Positions 12,742-25,845 of a stretch of DNA of 64,000 nucleotides are shown piece by piece. The stretch is from Topomyia yanbarensis. Taxonomy: Eukaryota > Arthropoda > Insecta > Diptera > Culicidae. Every line of letters begins with the position of its first letter. Position 1 is the stretch's first letter. The notes beneath the pieces are model-generated. The model made no database searches, was not told the DNA's origin, and worked only from the letters and a program-made list of their open reading frames with translations. The translations under genes and the position numbers were made by a program. The stretch is from assembly GCF_030247195.1 (NCBI RefSeq), contig NC_080672.1:365296271-365360270 (forward strand), in the 5' to 3' direction.

Positions 12742-12998
12742 AATTGGTCGGTGTTAAGTCAGACCGGACTAAGTGACAAGAAATTGATTTCGAGAAAAAC
12801 GAGTTTAAAGTTTGAATCGCAGCATCCTTACCGTTATAATTGAAAAATTATTTTTGCCATAATTCTTGTTTATTGTTACATATTTCAAATCTGGCAAAAG
12901 TCTAATGTAGCTGAAGAACTTCTTTATCCAGTGCTATCATTATCTTATTTTTTGATGTTTTGCGACTTAGTCCGGTCTGACTTAACACCGACCAATTG
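12742..12998. mobile_element. MITE with ~33-bp terminal inverted repeats (GGTCGGTGTTAAGTC family), copy 1
   Basis: The ends are inverted copies: AATTGGTCGGTGTTAAGTC at the left and its complement at 12980-12998, continuing inward through AGACCGGACTAAGT. The element is about 257 bp and non-coding. A second, shorter copy in the opposite orientation lies at 18997-19172 and shares the interior, including a GCACTGGATAAAGAA block. The target duplication is not clear because the ends are themselves palindromic (AATT). Confidence 0.85.
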
Positions 12999-15450
12999 TT
13001 CTATGTATCAAGGAGGTGTGACAGATAAAAATACACACCAGTTCACTCGAAGGTTCAAAACAATTTTCAATTTGTGTTGCTAGCGTAGTAAATAGACTCA
13101 CGTTATCGTCAATGCTAAATTCCCGAGCAGGTAAATTTTTGGATGCGGCCAAATTTTTGGGCTTGAGGACACAAGACCTAACATATAATATACGTTTGTT
13201 TTTAGTGTGCTGGATTGGACTTATCTAACTAGCATTAAGGTTAGTTGGTGTTAGTTTCTGACGAGGAGAGTCCGAAACACTACAAAAAACCATGCAGCTT
13301 TGTCATGATTTTCGTCATATCTATTTATATTATCGTGATATTTTATTCTTGACCTTCCCATCTAAATGTTTCACACTTAGTGTTGTGGCTTACATTCGTG
13401 ATTTTTAAAGCCTTATCGCGATGTTCAGTATTTTACGAGCTTTAATCTGATTCACGTAGTTCCTCCTTATCGCCTTACGGAGACATTTTGTCGCTGACTT
13501 GACCATTACACTTACACCCAAATCAGCACGCTCACATTCCCTGTTTTTACGCTCATAATCTCATGCCCAAAAGCAATGTTTTCTGATCATGGAGCTATTC
13601 GCGTACTGTTTAAGGTGTCATTACGACACACACTCGTTGAGTCGTAAAATAGTATATAGGTACAACTGTAATATTTATGATGAGTGTTATAATTTTGTTT
13701 GCCTCACCGCCGGTGGCATTTCAGCAGTATCATTGAGGTATTTTACTTTGTACCATTTTTCCACTGTTATTAAGATCCCGTTTGTGGTTTGTATGTGTTG
13801 GGAACTAAGCCTTACTAGAAAAACAACTGATTAGCATCAGAACTTGAACCGACAAACATCTACTGGTTGAAAACGTCACTACTCTCTAGGCCATATGCAT
13901 GATTACTAGCTCTTCGAATGAACTATATAAACTTCTCGTCATTGCAGCATCATTATTATCCAATTTATCTCTGACTTATGTAGCCAATAGCATGTTGCTA
14001 TGTAGTTCGATCTTGTATTCCAAAATTATGCGGTTGGTTGAACACTAACAGATAATTTGGGAGCTTTTCACGCACAGTCTGAGAGCAGAAAAAACAGATG
14101 CGTTTACGCTCCCTATGAATCCTTTTGGATGTAGTAACCGGACGACATGAACTGGTTTCAATTAGTTAGGTACCTATTGTGTTGTTTTTGTATGGTTTTG
14201 AGGGATTAAGGGTCTTTTAAATTTTTAAACTAATTCAAGTTTACTTTGTGTTTATTTGTCCAAACAATGAATATGAGACGGAAATACGCATTGTTTTGTC
14301 TGAGTGATTAGTGAACCTACTGATTTGGCATCTTTCTATATTCCGTCTTAGGCTGGCACAGATACAATGATGTTATATTTCTCCCAAACTCCACCCTCCC
14401 AAAAAATAGAAATGACTCCATGATGCTGAGGATCATTTTTGATCATCCTGCGCTATAGTCTACCTCTTCAATTATAGGGGCTCCTTAGCTCAGTAGTCCC
14501 CAGGGGCCCCGAGTGGTCTTAAGACGGCCCTAGAAAATACTCTTGCAGTACTACTTCAGCGGAACCCAAGATTAACTGTAATAACTTCTGTTCTACTGAT
14601 TATATTTATAATTGTTAGTGCTCAAATGAAAGATAGTATTCCCAGTTATAAGCCTTGCGTTGTAAACATATGGTGTGTAAACCAAAAGTTAGAGCCGCTT
14701 AGAAACGTGGTTATTTATCAATAATATGGGCATGAAGGGATTAAAGATACCATTGGAATTCTGAGCAAGAATCAATTGTTGAAGGGGATAGAGGCTGAAG
14801 AGCAATATGGCATCAAAGTCCACTGGAACTCAAAGCAGAATATTCATCAAAAATTTTCACTGGATTTTGTTGAATAAATCATAATCTTCAGCAGAATTCT
14901 ATCTTGATAAGGATTCCACCAGACCTCTATGAAGCTTTTCTCTAGAATCGTGCATCAAAATTCTATGGAAAAGCCGTACGAATACGGATAACGATTTAAT
15001 CGAAATTCTGAAATAGATTCCATTGGAATGCTAAGAAAACTTCGATCAGAATCCTGGAAAGTATACAAACAGAATCCTGAGAAGCATGTCATCATTATCC
15101 CAGAGTGCCAGAAACCAACCAAACAAAGTAGGTATAATGGTATTTTATGTGTCAAAATGTGTCAAAGGGAGTTTAAAACTAAAAAGTTTCATTTTTGGCA
15201 ATACTGCCGTCCAAACTTTGTATTTTTCTAGATTCTTTGAACTAATCCTTCAAAAATTATTTCGCTCATTAATTCTAGTTCAAACACTATCAGAGATATC
15301 ATCCGAAGAAAAACAATGTTTTATACAATTTGTTAAAATTATGAGTGTTCCCATGGACCGAGGGGTGGTTCAAACAATTTCTTACAAACTGGTTCTAATC
15401 CCTGAGGATCGATTCCAAGTTTTGATTTTTTTGGTCATTTTTCGCAGATT
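12999..15450. other. Unassigned region with degenerate GAATCCT/GAATTCT repeats
   Basis: No gene recognised. 13310-13370 contains a short match to the CATGATTTTCRTAATTT / ATCGTGATATTTT repeat of 20.9-21.2 kb. Between about 14740 and 15090, words such as GGAATTCTG, GAATCCT and AGAATCCTG recur every 20-40 bp, suggesting a decayed tandem repeat. A 122-codon ORF (15086-15454) overlaps the LINE tail and has no motif. Confidence 0.4.
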
Positions 15451-16200
15451 TTAATTTAATTTATTTATTTCCGTCAAGCATATGTAGACTACATAGAATA
15501 GTATTACAATATTTGCTTATATACTATACATTATTTCTACGATTGAGTTTAATTTAATTTAGTAAATTAATTTGTTTTCTGGACATGGAAAGGTCGATTA
15601 TTGCACAATTTTCATTATAATGACGCATCATTCTATTGATGGGGCGATTTTAGCATAGTTTGTCCTAAAAGATTGTTTTCTTGGAATAAATTACGAGTTC
15701 TTAGTTGACGGCTAGGTACATAAAATTTGATTTGCGAGAGTAATGATGCGGATTGTACACGTTGAAAAATAATATCTTTGATAAAGCAAAGTATGGCAAA
15801 TTTGCAGCGTTCTTTAAGTGTTAGTATATTAATGAGCATACAACGTGCTTTATACGATGGAAGAGGAAATGTCGTCCAGTTTAGTTTACGAAGTGCGTAC
15901 AAAAGAAATTGTTTCTGGACTGATTCGATGCGTTCTTCGTACAGGACAGTGTATGGGTTCCATACTACGCTGCAATATTCCAAAATTGGCCTGACATGTG
16001 TATTATAAAATGATTTGATTGTGTGGGGGTCTTCAAAATTATATCTGAAGCGTTTAATAAAGCATACTATTTGCTTTATTTATTATTGTATTATAATGTT
16101 CCACAAATGTGAGCTTGGAGTCTAAGATTACGCCTAAATCTTTGAACAAAACACATCCTTCGAGCTTCTTCAGCACATATATTTCAATGCTTTAATATAC
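15451..16200 (-). pseudogene. LINE reverse transcriptase remnant, 3' end (Jockey-like)
   Basis: On the reverse strand, from about 16190 down, the frame reads DLGVILDSKLTF, then after a frameshift near 16065 FIKRFRYNFEDP, then RPILEYCSVVWNPY and QKQFLLYALRKLNW to a stop at ~15633. This is the usual thumb/C-terminal part of Jockey/CR1-type reverse transcriptases. It continues into a 3'UTR and an AT-rich tail of AAATAAATTAAATTAAA type near 15451. It lacks the endonuclease and the palm with the catalytic Asp residues, so it is a 5'-truncated dead copy. Confidence 0.85.
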
Positions 16201-16403
16201 ACGCATTAAAGCTGTATGAATGCGCAATTTCAAAAACCTTTCAATTGAGCCTGTCCAATAGCGACGATCGCTCCTGAGTCGTTTCCATTTTATCGATTCT
16301 TTTTATTCTGTTACGAACACAAAAAAGCACGAGATACGATACTGCGCTACGTGTTCAATCATCGAAAGTTGTTCTGTAAGGATTTAAGCTTAGTAGTTTG
16401 AGC
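16201..16403. other. Spacer between LINE remnant and foldback element
   Basis: Nothing recognised. Confidence 0.4.
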
Positions 16404-18083
16404 CATGTACACAGGGTGGGGCATTGTTATATGGAAAAACGTAATCATAGCCACATCAACCGAGCACAGCACTTTTTTGGTTCCTTTCGGGGTCCCAAAC
16501 AACTGTGCAAAATTTGGGGTCGATTGGTGTTGACCCGGCGTAGCGCATTGCGTTTGAAATTTGTATGGAGATTAGTATGGGAAAACCTACATTTTTGCAT
16601 TTTTAATTCTACAGACTACAATTCTTCCTTTACTATGCAAACAAATAGATAGAAGTATAGTCCAGGAAATGCTGAACAACTTTGCCGAAGGATGTATGGT
16701 GTTAGAATGTCTCTAAGCCATGTTATAGCTGTTCAAAGTTCGATACATCGAATTAAATGCCAAAAATCATTTTTATTGCCAACACTGCGGGTGTACCAAT
16801 GGTATTTCATATAGCATTCCGAAATAACATTATATATTTTAGTTTTACCACATTGGTATATTTGAATGAATTATTCAAAAGCCTTAGATCAATTTCATGA
16901 GCGTAAGTAGTTGAGCAATAGGGCGTAGTGAGGGGTGAGGGGGGATGGGGGGGACTTTAATATGTAGAAATTCGAACTGAAATGTTGTCGAGTTGGAATG
17001 TTCAGATGAATTATTTCAAAACAATTACACAATGTCCTACGCATAACAGTAATGATGAAATAAAACATACTGTATCCCTTTGCCTTGACTTTTAACAATA
17101 GAAGTTACGTTACAGACTGAATCAACTGATGTCGAGTTGATATGTCTGAGGATTATATTTCGGTTTAATACGCATTATGATTTGATAGCATGCTCATTTT
17201 TATGCTGTTCGATCACGAGGCGTGAATCTAATTTCTGGATTTCAACACGAAATCCACCAGATCCCTACAACAATTTTTGCTTCAGGTGATCGAACAGCAT
17301 CGAAATGAGCATCCCATCAAATCATAGTGCCTATTAAACTGAAACATAATCAATGCAATCCTCTGACATATCAACTCGACATCAGTTGATTCAGTCTGTA
17401 ACGTAACTTCTATTGTTAAAAGTCAAGGCAAAGGAATACAGTATATTTTATTTCATCATTACTGTTATGCGTAGGACATTGTGTAATTGTTTTGAAATAA
17501 TTCATCTGAACATTCCAACTCGACAACATTTCAGTTCGAATTTCTACATATTAAAGTCCCCCCATCCCCCTCACCCCTCACTACGCCCTATTGCTCAACT
17601 ACTTACGCTCATGAAATTGATCTAAGGCTTTTGAATAATTCATTCAAACATACCAATGTGGTAAAACTAAAATATATAATGTTATTTCGGAATGCTATAT
17701 GAAATACCATTGGTACACCCGCAGTGTTGGCAATAAAAATGATTTTTGGCATTTAATTCGATGAATCGAACTTTGAACAGCTATAACATGGCTTAAAGAC
17801 ATTCTAACACCATACATCCTTCGGCAAAGTTGTTCAGCATATCCTGGACTATACTTCTATCTATTTGTTTGCATACTAAAGGAAGAATTGTAGTCCGTAG
17901 AATTAAAAATGCAAAAATGTAGGTTTTCCCATACTAATCTCCATACAAATTTCAAACGCAATGCGCTACGCTGGGTCAACACCAATCGACCCCAAATTTT
18001 GCACAGTTGTTTGGGACCCCGAAAGGAACCAAAAAAGTGCTGTGCTGAAAAAACGATCATTTTGCCCCACCCTAATGTACAGG
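16404..18083. mobile_element. 1.7-kb foldback element with ~0.8-kb inverted arms
   Basis: The left arm (about 16404-17217) and right arm (about 17286-18083) are near-identical reverse complements around a ~68-nt loop centred near 17250. Both arms start from a TGTAC / AGGGTGGGGC end. The same reading frames appear mirrored on the two sides, for example a 67-codon reverse ORF at 16895-17098 and a 70-codon forward ORF at 17413-17625 with nearly the same peptide. They are mirror images of repeat DNA, not genes. The outermost ~50 bp of the arms differ, with extra sequence in the left arm between GGGGC and the shared CAGCACTTTTTTGG. The long arms without a transposase fit a foldback transposon or two recent copies of one element head to head. 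Confidence 0.9.
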
Positions 18084-18996
18084 GCAATCGATTTACCAAC
18101 GCCCCACAGTGGCTGGAGGCTGGCCAAAACATCAAAAATTTATTTTTGAAATATTGATATTTTATATTTTTCCTAAATTTCTCATGTATTGAATGATGTA
18201 TGTTCAAAATTTTATGATCATTGGATAAGAACTCGATTTTTAACATGAGTTTAAACGTAGCAAAGTCCGGATTTTTTAATGATTTTCATTTCCAAAACCA
18301 CCATTGCTCTGTTCACATCAAATGCATGTTGCTCTTTTGATTTTGGTCCGATTTTAGCACAACTAGTTTCGTTGTGTAGAGGAACAAAAAAACTTGGTTA
18401 TCGAATAAAATACATTCGGTAAATTTGCTTGGAACTATGACTTTTTCATTTAAATATGTTTGAGGTAGTCAGATCAAAAATACTTTTTTCACTAATGTAT
18501 TCTGTACAAATTTCGGAATCATTTCGGAACGGTCACATAGTATACATTCTATGGGAAATATCCTCTACTTTTCGAATATCATGGTCTCGTTCTGCGCCTA
18601 GGTGCGCAAAAAGTTTTAAGGAGATTTTGAAGCTTTATTACTGATATGGAGGCGCATGGTGTTTTGTGTATAATAGTTAGACAATCTACAGTAAACCAAC
18701 ACGTTATATAATGGATTTAAAGTAGTGTTCTTCATTTTTTATGATATTGCTGACTTTGGTAATCAGTAACGGAAAATCTATCATGAAAACGGGATCATAG
18801 TTATAAGAAAGGTTCAATGACACTGTATGGAAAAATGCACTTAATATTTTACGACTTTTGACATCAAAAATGAGCTCACCACCTCAAAATTAGCTTAAAT
18901 AGTGATTTTCAGTCAAATTAGGTAACATTTGAGGTTTTGTCCGACTTTTGTTTGAAGATCCGCCACTCTGCGCCCCTAGATGCAAGATTTGATTTA
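18084..18996. other. Unassigned sequence
   Basis: AT-rich, with short uninformative ORFs only. Confidence 0.45.
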
Positions 18997-19172
18997 GCCG
19001 GTGTTAAGTCGCAAAATCTTAAAAATTGAGATAACGTTAGCACTGGATAAAGAATTTTATCGGCTACAATCGACTTTCGTAGGTTTTAAATATGTTGTAA
19101 TAAGCAAGAATTATGTCAAACCTTAACCTTATATGCAAGGCTACTTAGTCCGGCCTGACTTAACACCGACCA
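18997..19172. mobile_element. GGTCGGTGTTAAGTC-family MITE, copy 2 (internally deleted)
   Basis: The left end reads CCGGTGTTAAGTCGCAAAAT; the right end reads ACTTAGTCCGGCCTGACTTA then ACACCGACCA. Compared with copy 1 at 12742 it is inverted and about 80 bp shorter. The left terminal repeat has lost the AGACCGGACTAAGT section. The interior GCACTGGATAAAGAA block is kept. Confidence 0.8.
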
Positions 19173-19440
19173 CACACTAAATAATATGTAAATAGCATTC
19201 CTTATTGATATGTATGATATGTAAACAATACTTTTCCTAGACAAGTTACCATTTTGGTAAATTCATTACCCTAGTAATTCGATAACAACTCTGTACACGG
19301 AAAAAATACGTTCATGAATTCTTGAAAGAGAAAGTACGCTTTCTTGAACTGAACGATTTAAGAAAGCCGTGGCCAACTTACTAAAATTATGAATAATAAA
19401 CCTCGTATTATTTGTGTTTCCAAAGAAACTAGCTCGCCCC
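19173..19440. other. Unassigned sequence
   Basis: Nothing recognised. Confidence 0.4.
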
Positions 19441-20235
19441 GATAATATACATGACGTTATATTTGGATGTTTGGTTCGGTTACTGTTGTTGTTCCCTGGG
19501 CATGTTTAGTTTTGTTATGATTCTTGTTCATAATATGGGATTACTGTTACCTCTTGGTCAGACGGACTTCGACAAAACCCCTAGTCCCTGGTCAAGCCAC
19601 GGGGACCGTCTGGGGTGGGCTCTCAACGGCCTCTTTTGCATAGGCAAGCTCGAGCGTGAGAGACGGGACTCTCAAGGTCGGCTATAGGGACACCAATCAG
19701 AACGACAAGAACGCGACTCGAATCAATCCAACTTAAATTTTATTACCTACAATGGGTGTGTGTGTGTGTGTATTTGGGGCCGGCCGACGATGACTGGATC
19801 TGCAGCTGGTGACGATTTCCCGACCTTCGACGGTGTTCGACCTGTTGGGTGGATGGGTGGTCGACTATTTGAGCATACGGGGCGCTTCGGCGAATGAACA
19901 CACGCTCGATGCTGCTGGATACTCGACGGATGAACTCGGTAGCGACCGTATGAAGCGTCCCTTGAGCTGGTCGTTTGGATGTGTGGATTTGGTTTTCCAC
20001 GTGCGGCGATTACCTTTCCCACAAGGGTAGCGGTTGTCTGGACCCGCGTGGTCGTTATGAAAGGTCCTGACCTCGTATTGTTTCCTGGGCTTTTAAGGCA
20101 CGGGATTTCCACTCGTGCGGCACTTCTCGAAGGTTTCGTAAAAGAAACCGAATGGGTCCTGGTTAGAGGGAAATTGGCGGATGGTGTAAAGTTAGGCTAC
20201 TACTTTAATGAGATTATGCTACTGGGTACATGAGT
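19441..20235 (-). other. GC-rich block, possible LTR of a retrotransposon in reverse orientation
   Basis: This block is much richer in G+C than both flanks. Read on the reverse strand it has a GC-rich region overlapping ORFs of 121 and 85 codons, a (CA)n run near 19755, and AATAAA (19736-19741) followed by a GC-rich stretch, an order like U3-R-U5. The ORFs overlap each other in several frames and look like non-coding GC-rich sequence. I found no convincing TG...CA ends or target duplication, so the LTR idea is inference. A promoter/CpG island is the alternative. Confidence 0.3.
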
Positions 20236-20889
20236 GTAGTCTGTTTTTGACATACCTGATTCTTGTATAATTTTAAATGCTTTCACGCTTTTATTATAAA
20301 TAACTTTTGATTTCCGAATATTGCCTTACTGTTTTACTCACTAACTTTTTCAGTTAAACTTTCCATCTGATCACTGGGCTGTTCGGTCGTAAAGTGAACC
20401 TAATGAAATTCTTAATCCAGTAGCCACCTATCCTTAACCAATTCCCTCTCTTTTCTTCCCTTTTTCCACAACTTCTCGCATTTTCCTCCTTTTCCGGCAG
20501 ATCAGTCAGTGAATGTATGTGTTTTGTGTTGTAATCTTAAGTGTACTGTTTAACAAATTTTGTTCTAGGATTTTTAAAATGACCGTTAGTCGCATATATT
20601 ATAGTGGAGTATTTTATCTTTTTCTTATAATTTACAAAAATTAACATTAACCTAACTACAAAAGTAATAATTTTCGAAATACATTTATTTAATTATTTCT
20701 TCTCAACATCATATGTGTATATATGTAACTAATTATAACCGGTTACTAGTGTTTTTATGGCAGATAAGCACTCATCGATCTGCGCTCATTTGTAATGAAC
20801 AGCAGTATGACCTGTGCCTCTCTCACGCTCTTACTACTCACTTCCCATAGCTGCATAGGGTAAAGTACCCAAACGGTAACATTACTCAG
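20236..20889. other. Unassigned sequence
   Basis: AT-rich with a pyrimidine-rich stretch near 20440-20500. No gene seen. Confidence 0.4.
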
Positions 20890-21240
20890 CTAACAATCAA
20901 TCGATGTTCATGATTTCAGGAGCTTAGCGATTTTTATGATTTCTAATCAGGTTGCCGTGCTGTTTTATTCATGAGTTTACTATCGGATTTTTCTGTCAGA
21001 CTATCGGGATTAATGTTCATAATTTCAGAATCTTAGCTGCGAAATACGCTAATTTTTAATCACATTATCGAAATATTTCAATCATGAGTAGAAAGATTCA
21101 TGATTTAAGGATCTTAGTCACTATTTTTTATATTTTAATCACGAGCAATGTTGTTTATATCATGATTTTCATAATTTCCATTCACGTTTTCGTGATATTT
21201 TAATCACGAATAGAGATTCATGTTTAATTACCTTTTTGCA
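20890..21240 (+). repeat. Degenerate ~80-bp tandem repeat (ATTCATGATTTCAGGATCTTAG)
   Basis: About four diverged units, each with a TTCATGATTTCAG-like start, a GATCTTAG(TCAC) middle and a (G)TGATATTTTAATCACGA end. Further pieces occur at 24655-24760 and 13310-13370, so the unit is dispersed as well as tandem. Confidence 0.6.
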
Positions 21241-21724
21241 GGTTGATGGTATTGACGGTATTGTGAACATCATCAAGCCACAATAGATTCAATAGAGTTA
21301 TCTAAATATAACCTTGGATCTTTTTAGTTTCTATTTTCACCAAGTTCTACTACTAGTTCTCATGTTAATAATCCACCAATCATTATAACTGCTGAGAATT
21401 TTATTTATATAAGAAACTCACTTCAAGATGTTGATTACAATACACCTCGATAGTGGTGTAGCGAGGAGGCCGGGAGGGCTGCTGTGAGCCTATTTTTTGT
21501 TCCGTCGTTTCCTCCATTTAACAGCTCACATCCAACAATCAACCAAGAAGGAAATAGATAAATGAGAAAGTATATGCTATGTCATGTGATGGTCACAGTT
21601 TTAGTTGTATCTTGTACCTGTCTAGTCTATTACATCTCTCATCTATTGCCTCTTATCTCTTCTTTTCGAGTTCTATACTGCCATTCTACACACACCTTCA
21701 GCTGGACCAGTCAAGAAATAACGC
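21241..21724. other. Unassigned sequence
   Basis: No gene or repeat recognised. Confidence 0.4.
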
Positions 21725-22105
21725 CCATATCCACCAGATAACATGACATGACCGGGAACTCTAGCCAATACGAGGGAACTCACTCCCTCCTAGCATCTGA
21801 ACCGCACACTAATCATTTAGTATCAGATTCACGGCCCGCGCGATCAATCCGGAACACACGCATATATGTGAATGGTACCACAGTTAAAAAATCAACTGTA
21901 TACCACACGAAATCACATACGCACATACGCCTGCACATGTGAAAAAGACGTTAACATACAAACGTTTGAACTCCTCGCGATCGTCCAAGCAACCTACACC
22001 CGCGATCTCCCCCACATCCCGGTGATAAGAAGAACGTTTCAGTACTCATAAACTTACAAACGCAATCTCAAGCTGTCAACCTACGCGCTCGCGGTCCATG
22101 CATTG
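21725..22105 (-). repeat. ~0.48-kb repeat family, reverse orientation, LINE-distal part
   Basis: The reverse strand carries the same landmarks as the 7.1-9.2 kb array: a CCCGGTCATGTCATGTTATC block near 21740, GCCGTGAATCTGATACTAAA near 21830, and GTATGTTAACGTC near 21955. It is separated from its continuation at 24.18 kb by the LINE copy. Confidence 0.65.
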
Positions 22106-24130
22106 TATTGTTTATGCTTATGTTTATTACCTTCACCAACAGGCCTCTTGGCCCCAATGGGGTTCTTAAGCTAATTATATTTCAAAATAGCCAATATTTT
22201 CGCATTTATCACATTCCGCGTCCGGTTGAAGTCAAAGGCCGTCGCCACACTGTTAAAAATTCGCTGGAGTTCGGTAACAGCGCTCTACCAACCATCCCAA
22301 GTCGCAATTGAAGTTTTATAGCACACTACAAGTGAAATCTAAGTTTTATCAGAGGCTATAAAACTATCATAAAACCACGATTGTTACTAGGGATAGTTGG
22401 TTCTCCTGAGAAGAAGAGAGTTATTACGCAGAGCTCGAACGCGGGCTTGAAGATCCAGACGTCCGAGGATTGTAGGGCAATCCACTCTGGCGGAGAGTAA
22501 GTCCGAGACGAACAGGGCTCGAGAGCAGTCTCTCCGAATGCTGAGTGCATCGAGATATATGAACTGGCAACGGTTTTCATAGCTTGGCAGTTCGAATATG
22601 TTTCGCCATAGGAGATGTCGAAGGGCCAAGCGTATGAACCTGCGTTGGACAGCCTCGATTCTGTCAATCCCGTTCTGGTAGTACGGATTCCAAACAGCTG
22701 AACAATATTCTAACGTTGAGCGGACCAACGCGCAGTAAAGCGATTTAAAACAATATACGTCCCTGAAGTTTTTCGCTATTCGGAAGATGAACCCAATCTA
22801 CGATGTATGAAGTATGTGGTTTGAACATTAGTGCCGAATCCATAATGACTCCGAGATCCTTGATGTGAGAGTATCTAGTCGAGTCGAAGAAATGGTAGTT
22901 AAACTGAGTGGCGTTTCCGCGTGAACGTAACGATTGAGCATTTACTCGGATGTAAAACCATGTTTAGATTACATCACGTACAAAAGCTCTCCAGTTCCCT
23001 CTGAAGAAGCTTGGCATCGGTTTTATCCCGTATTTGTCGAAAAAATTTCATGTCGGCAAAAGAAAGGCGGAGTCCTTGTAATGTGGTATTGACGTTATTA
23101 AAGTAAAGCAGGAATATTACTGGACCGAGATGGCTTCCTTGTGGGATGCCGGATATAGCGAAGAATGGTGCAGATAGACAGTCCTTAATGTTGATTTGGA
23201 GAAACCAGCGCAGAAGATTTCCACGAATACCGAGTTTGTCCAGCTTCGCTAATGTGATATCATGCTTGATTTTGTCGAAGGCCGCAGATATCCAAGATCC
23301 AAGTAAATAGCATCGGTTTGCAATGCGTCAGCAAATCCATCGAGTACATATGTTGCGAACGAGAGCAGGTTGGTCGTTGTTGATCGTTTAGGCATAAAAC
23401 CTTGTTGGTCGTCTGTAATGTAGTGTTTGCAGTGAAAGAAAATAGGGTCTAACAACCAGCTCGAATAGTTTTTATACGGCACTTAAACACGAGATTCCCC
23501 GATAATTGTCAATGTTCGATTTGTTTCCTTTTTTATGAACTGGAAACATGTGTGCTGCTTTACAGCAGGAAGGAAATTTTCCAGTAGTGAGTGTAAGCTC
23601 GAACACTCTCTGAAGTGTCATCTGGCCCCGGGGAACTAGATTCATTCAGTTGGAATTTGCTATAGGTATGGCAGCATTATCGACACAAATTCGGTTGATG
23701 GTTCGTCCTAGAGAAGGAGTTAAATTGGCGGCGGCAGCGATTTGTTGTGGTAGCAGGCGCTCGTTGGAAAAAACGCTTGGAAAATTGTCGGAGAACTGTT
23801 TGCAAATTTCATTAGTGTCGATGGCCAAAATTCCATGAAATGTCATACAAGATGGTAAACCGGATTCTGTTCGCGGCTCGTTCACTTACTTCCAGAACTA
23901 CATTTCGCTGGTATCTAAAAAGGCGCGCTTTGCTGTTTGTATTCGTGGTTGAGTTGGTTTCGTAATGCAAGTGTCTTATGTTTCGAGAATTTTTTAAATG
24001 CGGCTTGTTTGGTAGTATTTAATCGTCTAAGCACGATGGATTGCCAAAGAAGGTGCTGATCGGTACTAATTGTTCGTTTTGGCAGATGGCGGTCGATTAG
24101 GTAGTTGAGAATATTAGAAACCCAATTAAT
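22106..24130 (-). pseudogene. Degenerate Jockey-like LINE reverse transcriptase
   Basis: On the reverse strand, pieces read in order. A pre-RT region runs from ~24120 down to 23646. RT fingers/palm follow (DDQQGFMPKRSTTTNLL, QTDAIYLDL) at 23482-23249. Then come GIPQGSHLGPVIF near 23150 and the C-terminal STLEYCSAVWNPY part (22728-22387), ending in a 3'UTR and an AATAAACATAAGCATAAAC-type tail near 22110. The catalytic FADD motif is FADM (23049-23060): one Asp codon has been lost. A Trp codon is TGA at 22974-22976, and frameshifts separate the pieces. It is dead and lacks the endonuclease. It sits inside a copy of the ~0.48-kb repeat, whose two halves flank it in the same orientation. Confidence 0.9.
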
Positions 24131-24174
24131 AAAAAAACTAAAATAAAAAAAGAAAAAAAAATAATTCTCTTATC

Positions 24175-24650
24175 CACTAGACAACACGTTCCATGGCGAC
24201 ATGACCGAGAAATCTATAGCATTAATTACTTTTTTCTGGTATGTGAACGGTACACCGAAAATTGAGTATCAGTTTCACGGCCCACGCCCGATCATCCAAG
24301 AACAGACGCGAATATGCGAAAAGACAAACGGTCGTGGTCATAAAATAGAATTTTGTACACGCGAAGCTACAAACACGTTAGCACACGAGTTGGAGCACGT
24401 AAACGTACAAATGCTCGAATCTTTCGCGATGATACACGCGCTCGCGAAACCCGTGTGCCCGCACATATCTGAACCGTACATGAATATCACATTCAGAATC
24501 ACGTCCCGTTACACTTGGCCTTAAGCAGTGTTTATTGGGCTACATTGCCTGTCTCGTCTGCAATTGTAGTGTGTGATTCTGACGGGAAGCCCTTCAGAAA
24601 ATCTAGCTCTACAACTACAATAGGACAACTCTCGACAAAAATTTAAAAAT
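24175..24650 (-). repeat. ~0.48-kb repeat family, reverse orientation, LINE-proximal part
   Basis: The reverse strand matches 7132-7420 (start with GTAGAGCTAG, then TACAATTGCAGACGAGAC, then GTGATTCTGAATGTGATATT) and continues to CATGTCGCCATGGAACGTG next to the LINE. A 107-codon ORF on the forward strand (24201-24524) lies wholly in this repeat and is not considered a gene. Confidence 0.65.
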
Positions 24651-24654
24651 AATG

Positions 24655-24760
24655 GAGATTCATGTTTAATTATGTTTATGATTTCAGGATGTTAGTCACG
24701 ATTTTCGTAATTTCCGTTCACGTTATCGTGATATTTTAGTTTACTTTCGAAATTGACACA
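24655..24760 (+). repeat. Dispersed piece of the CATGATTTCAGGATCTTAG repeat
   Basis: Matches the last unit of the 20.9-21.24 kb tandem repeat, including GATTCATGTTTAATTA and CACGTTATCGTGATATTTTA. Confidence 0.6.

Positions 24761-25845
<1,085 letters not shown>

Noticed and set aside
14479..14560. tRNA-like GGGGCTCCTTAGCTCAGTAGT
   Set aside because: Resembles a tRNA 5' half with an A-box, but no B-box (GGTTCGAATCC) and no cloverleaf could be completed.
19747..20112. 121-codon reverse ORF rich in Thr, Pro and Arg
   Set aside because: Overlaps an 85-codon ORF in another frame in a GC-rich block and ends in a CA-repeat translation; not protein-like.
24201..24524. 107-codon forward ORF
   Set aside because: Lies entirely in the dispersed ~0.48-kb repeat, whose other copies do not keep the frame.
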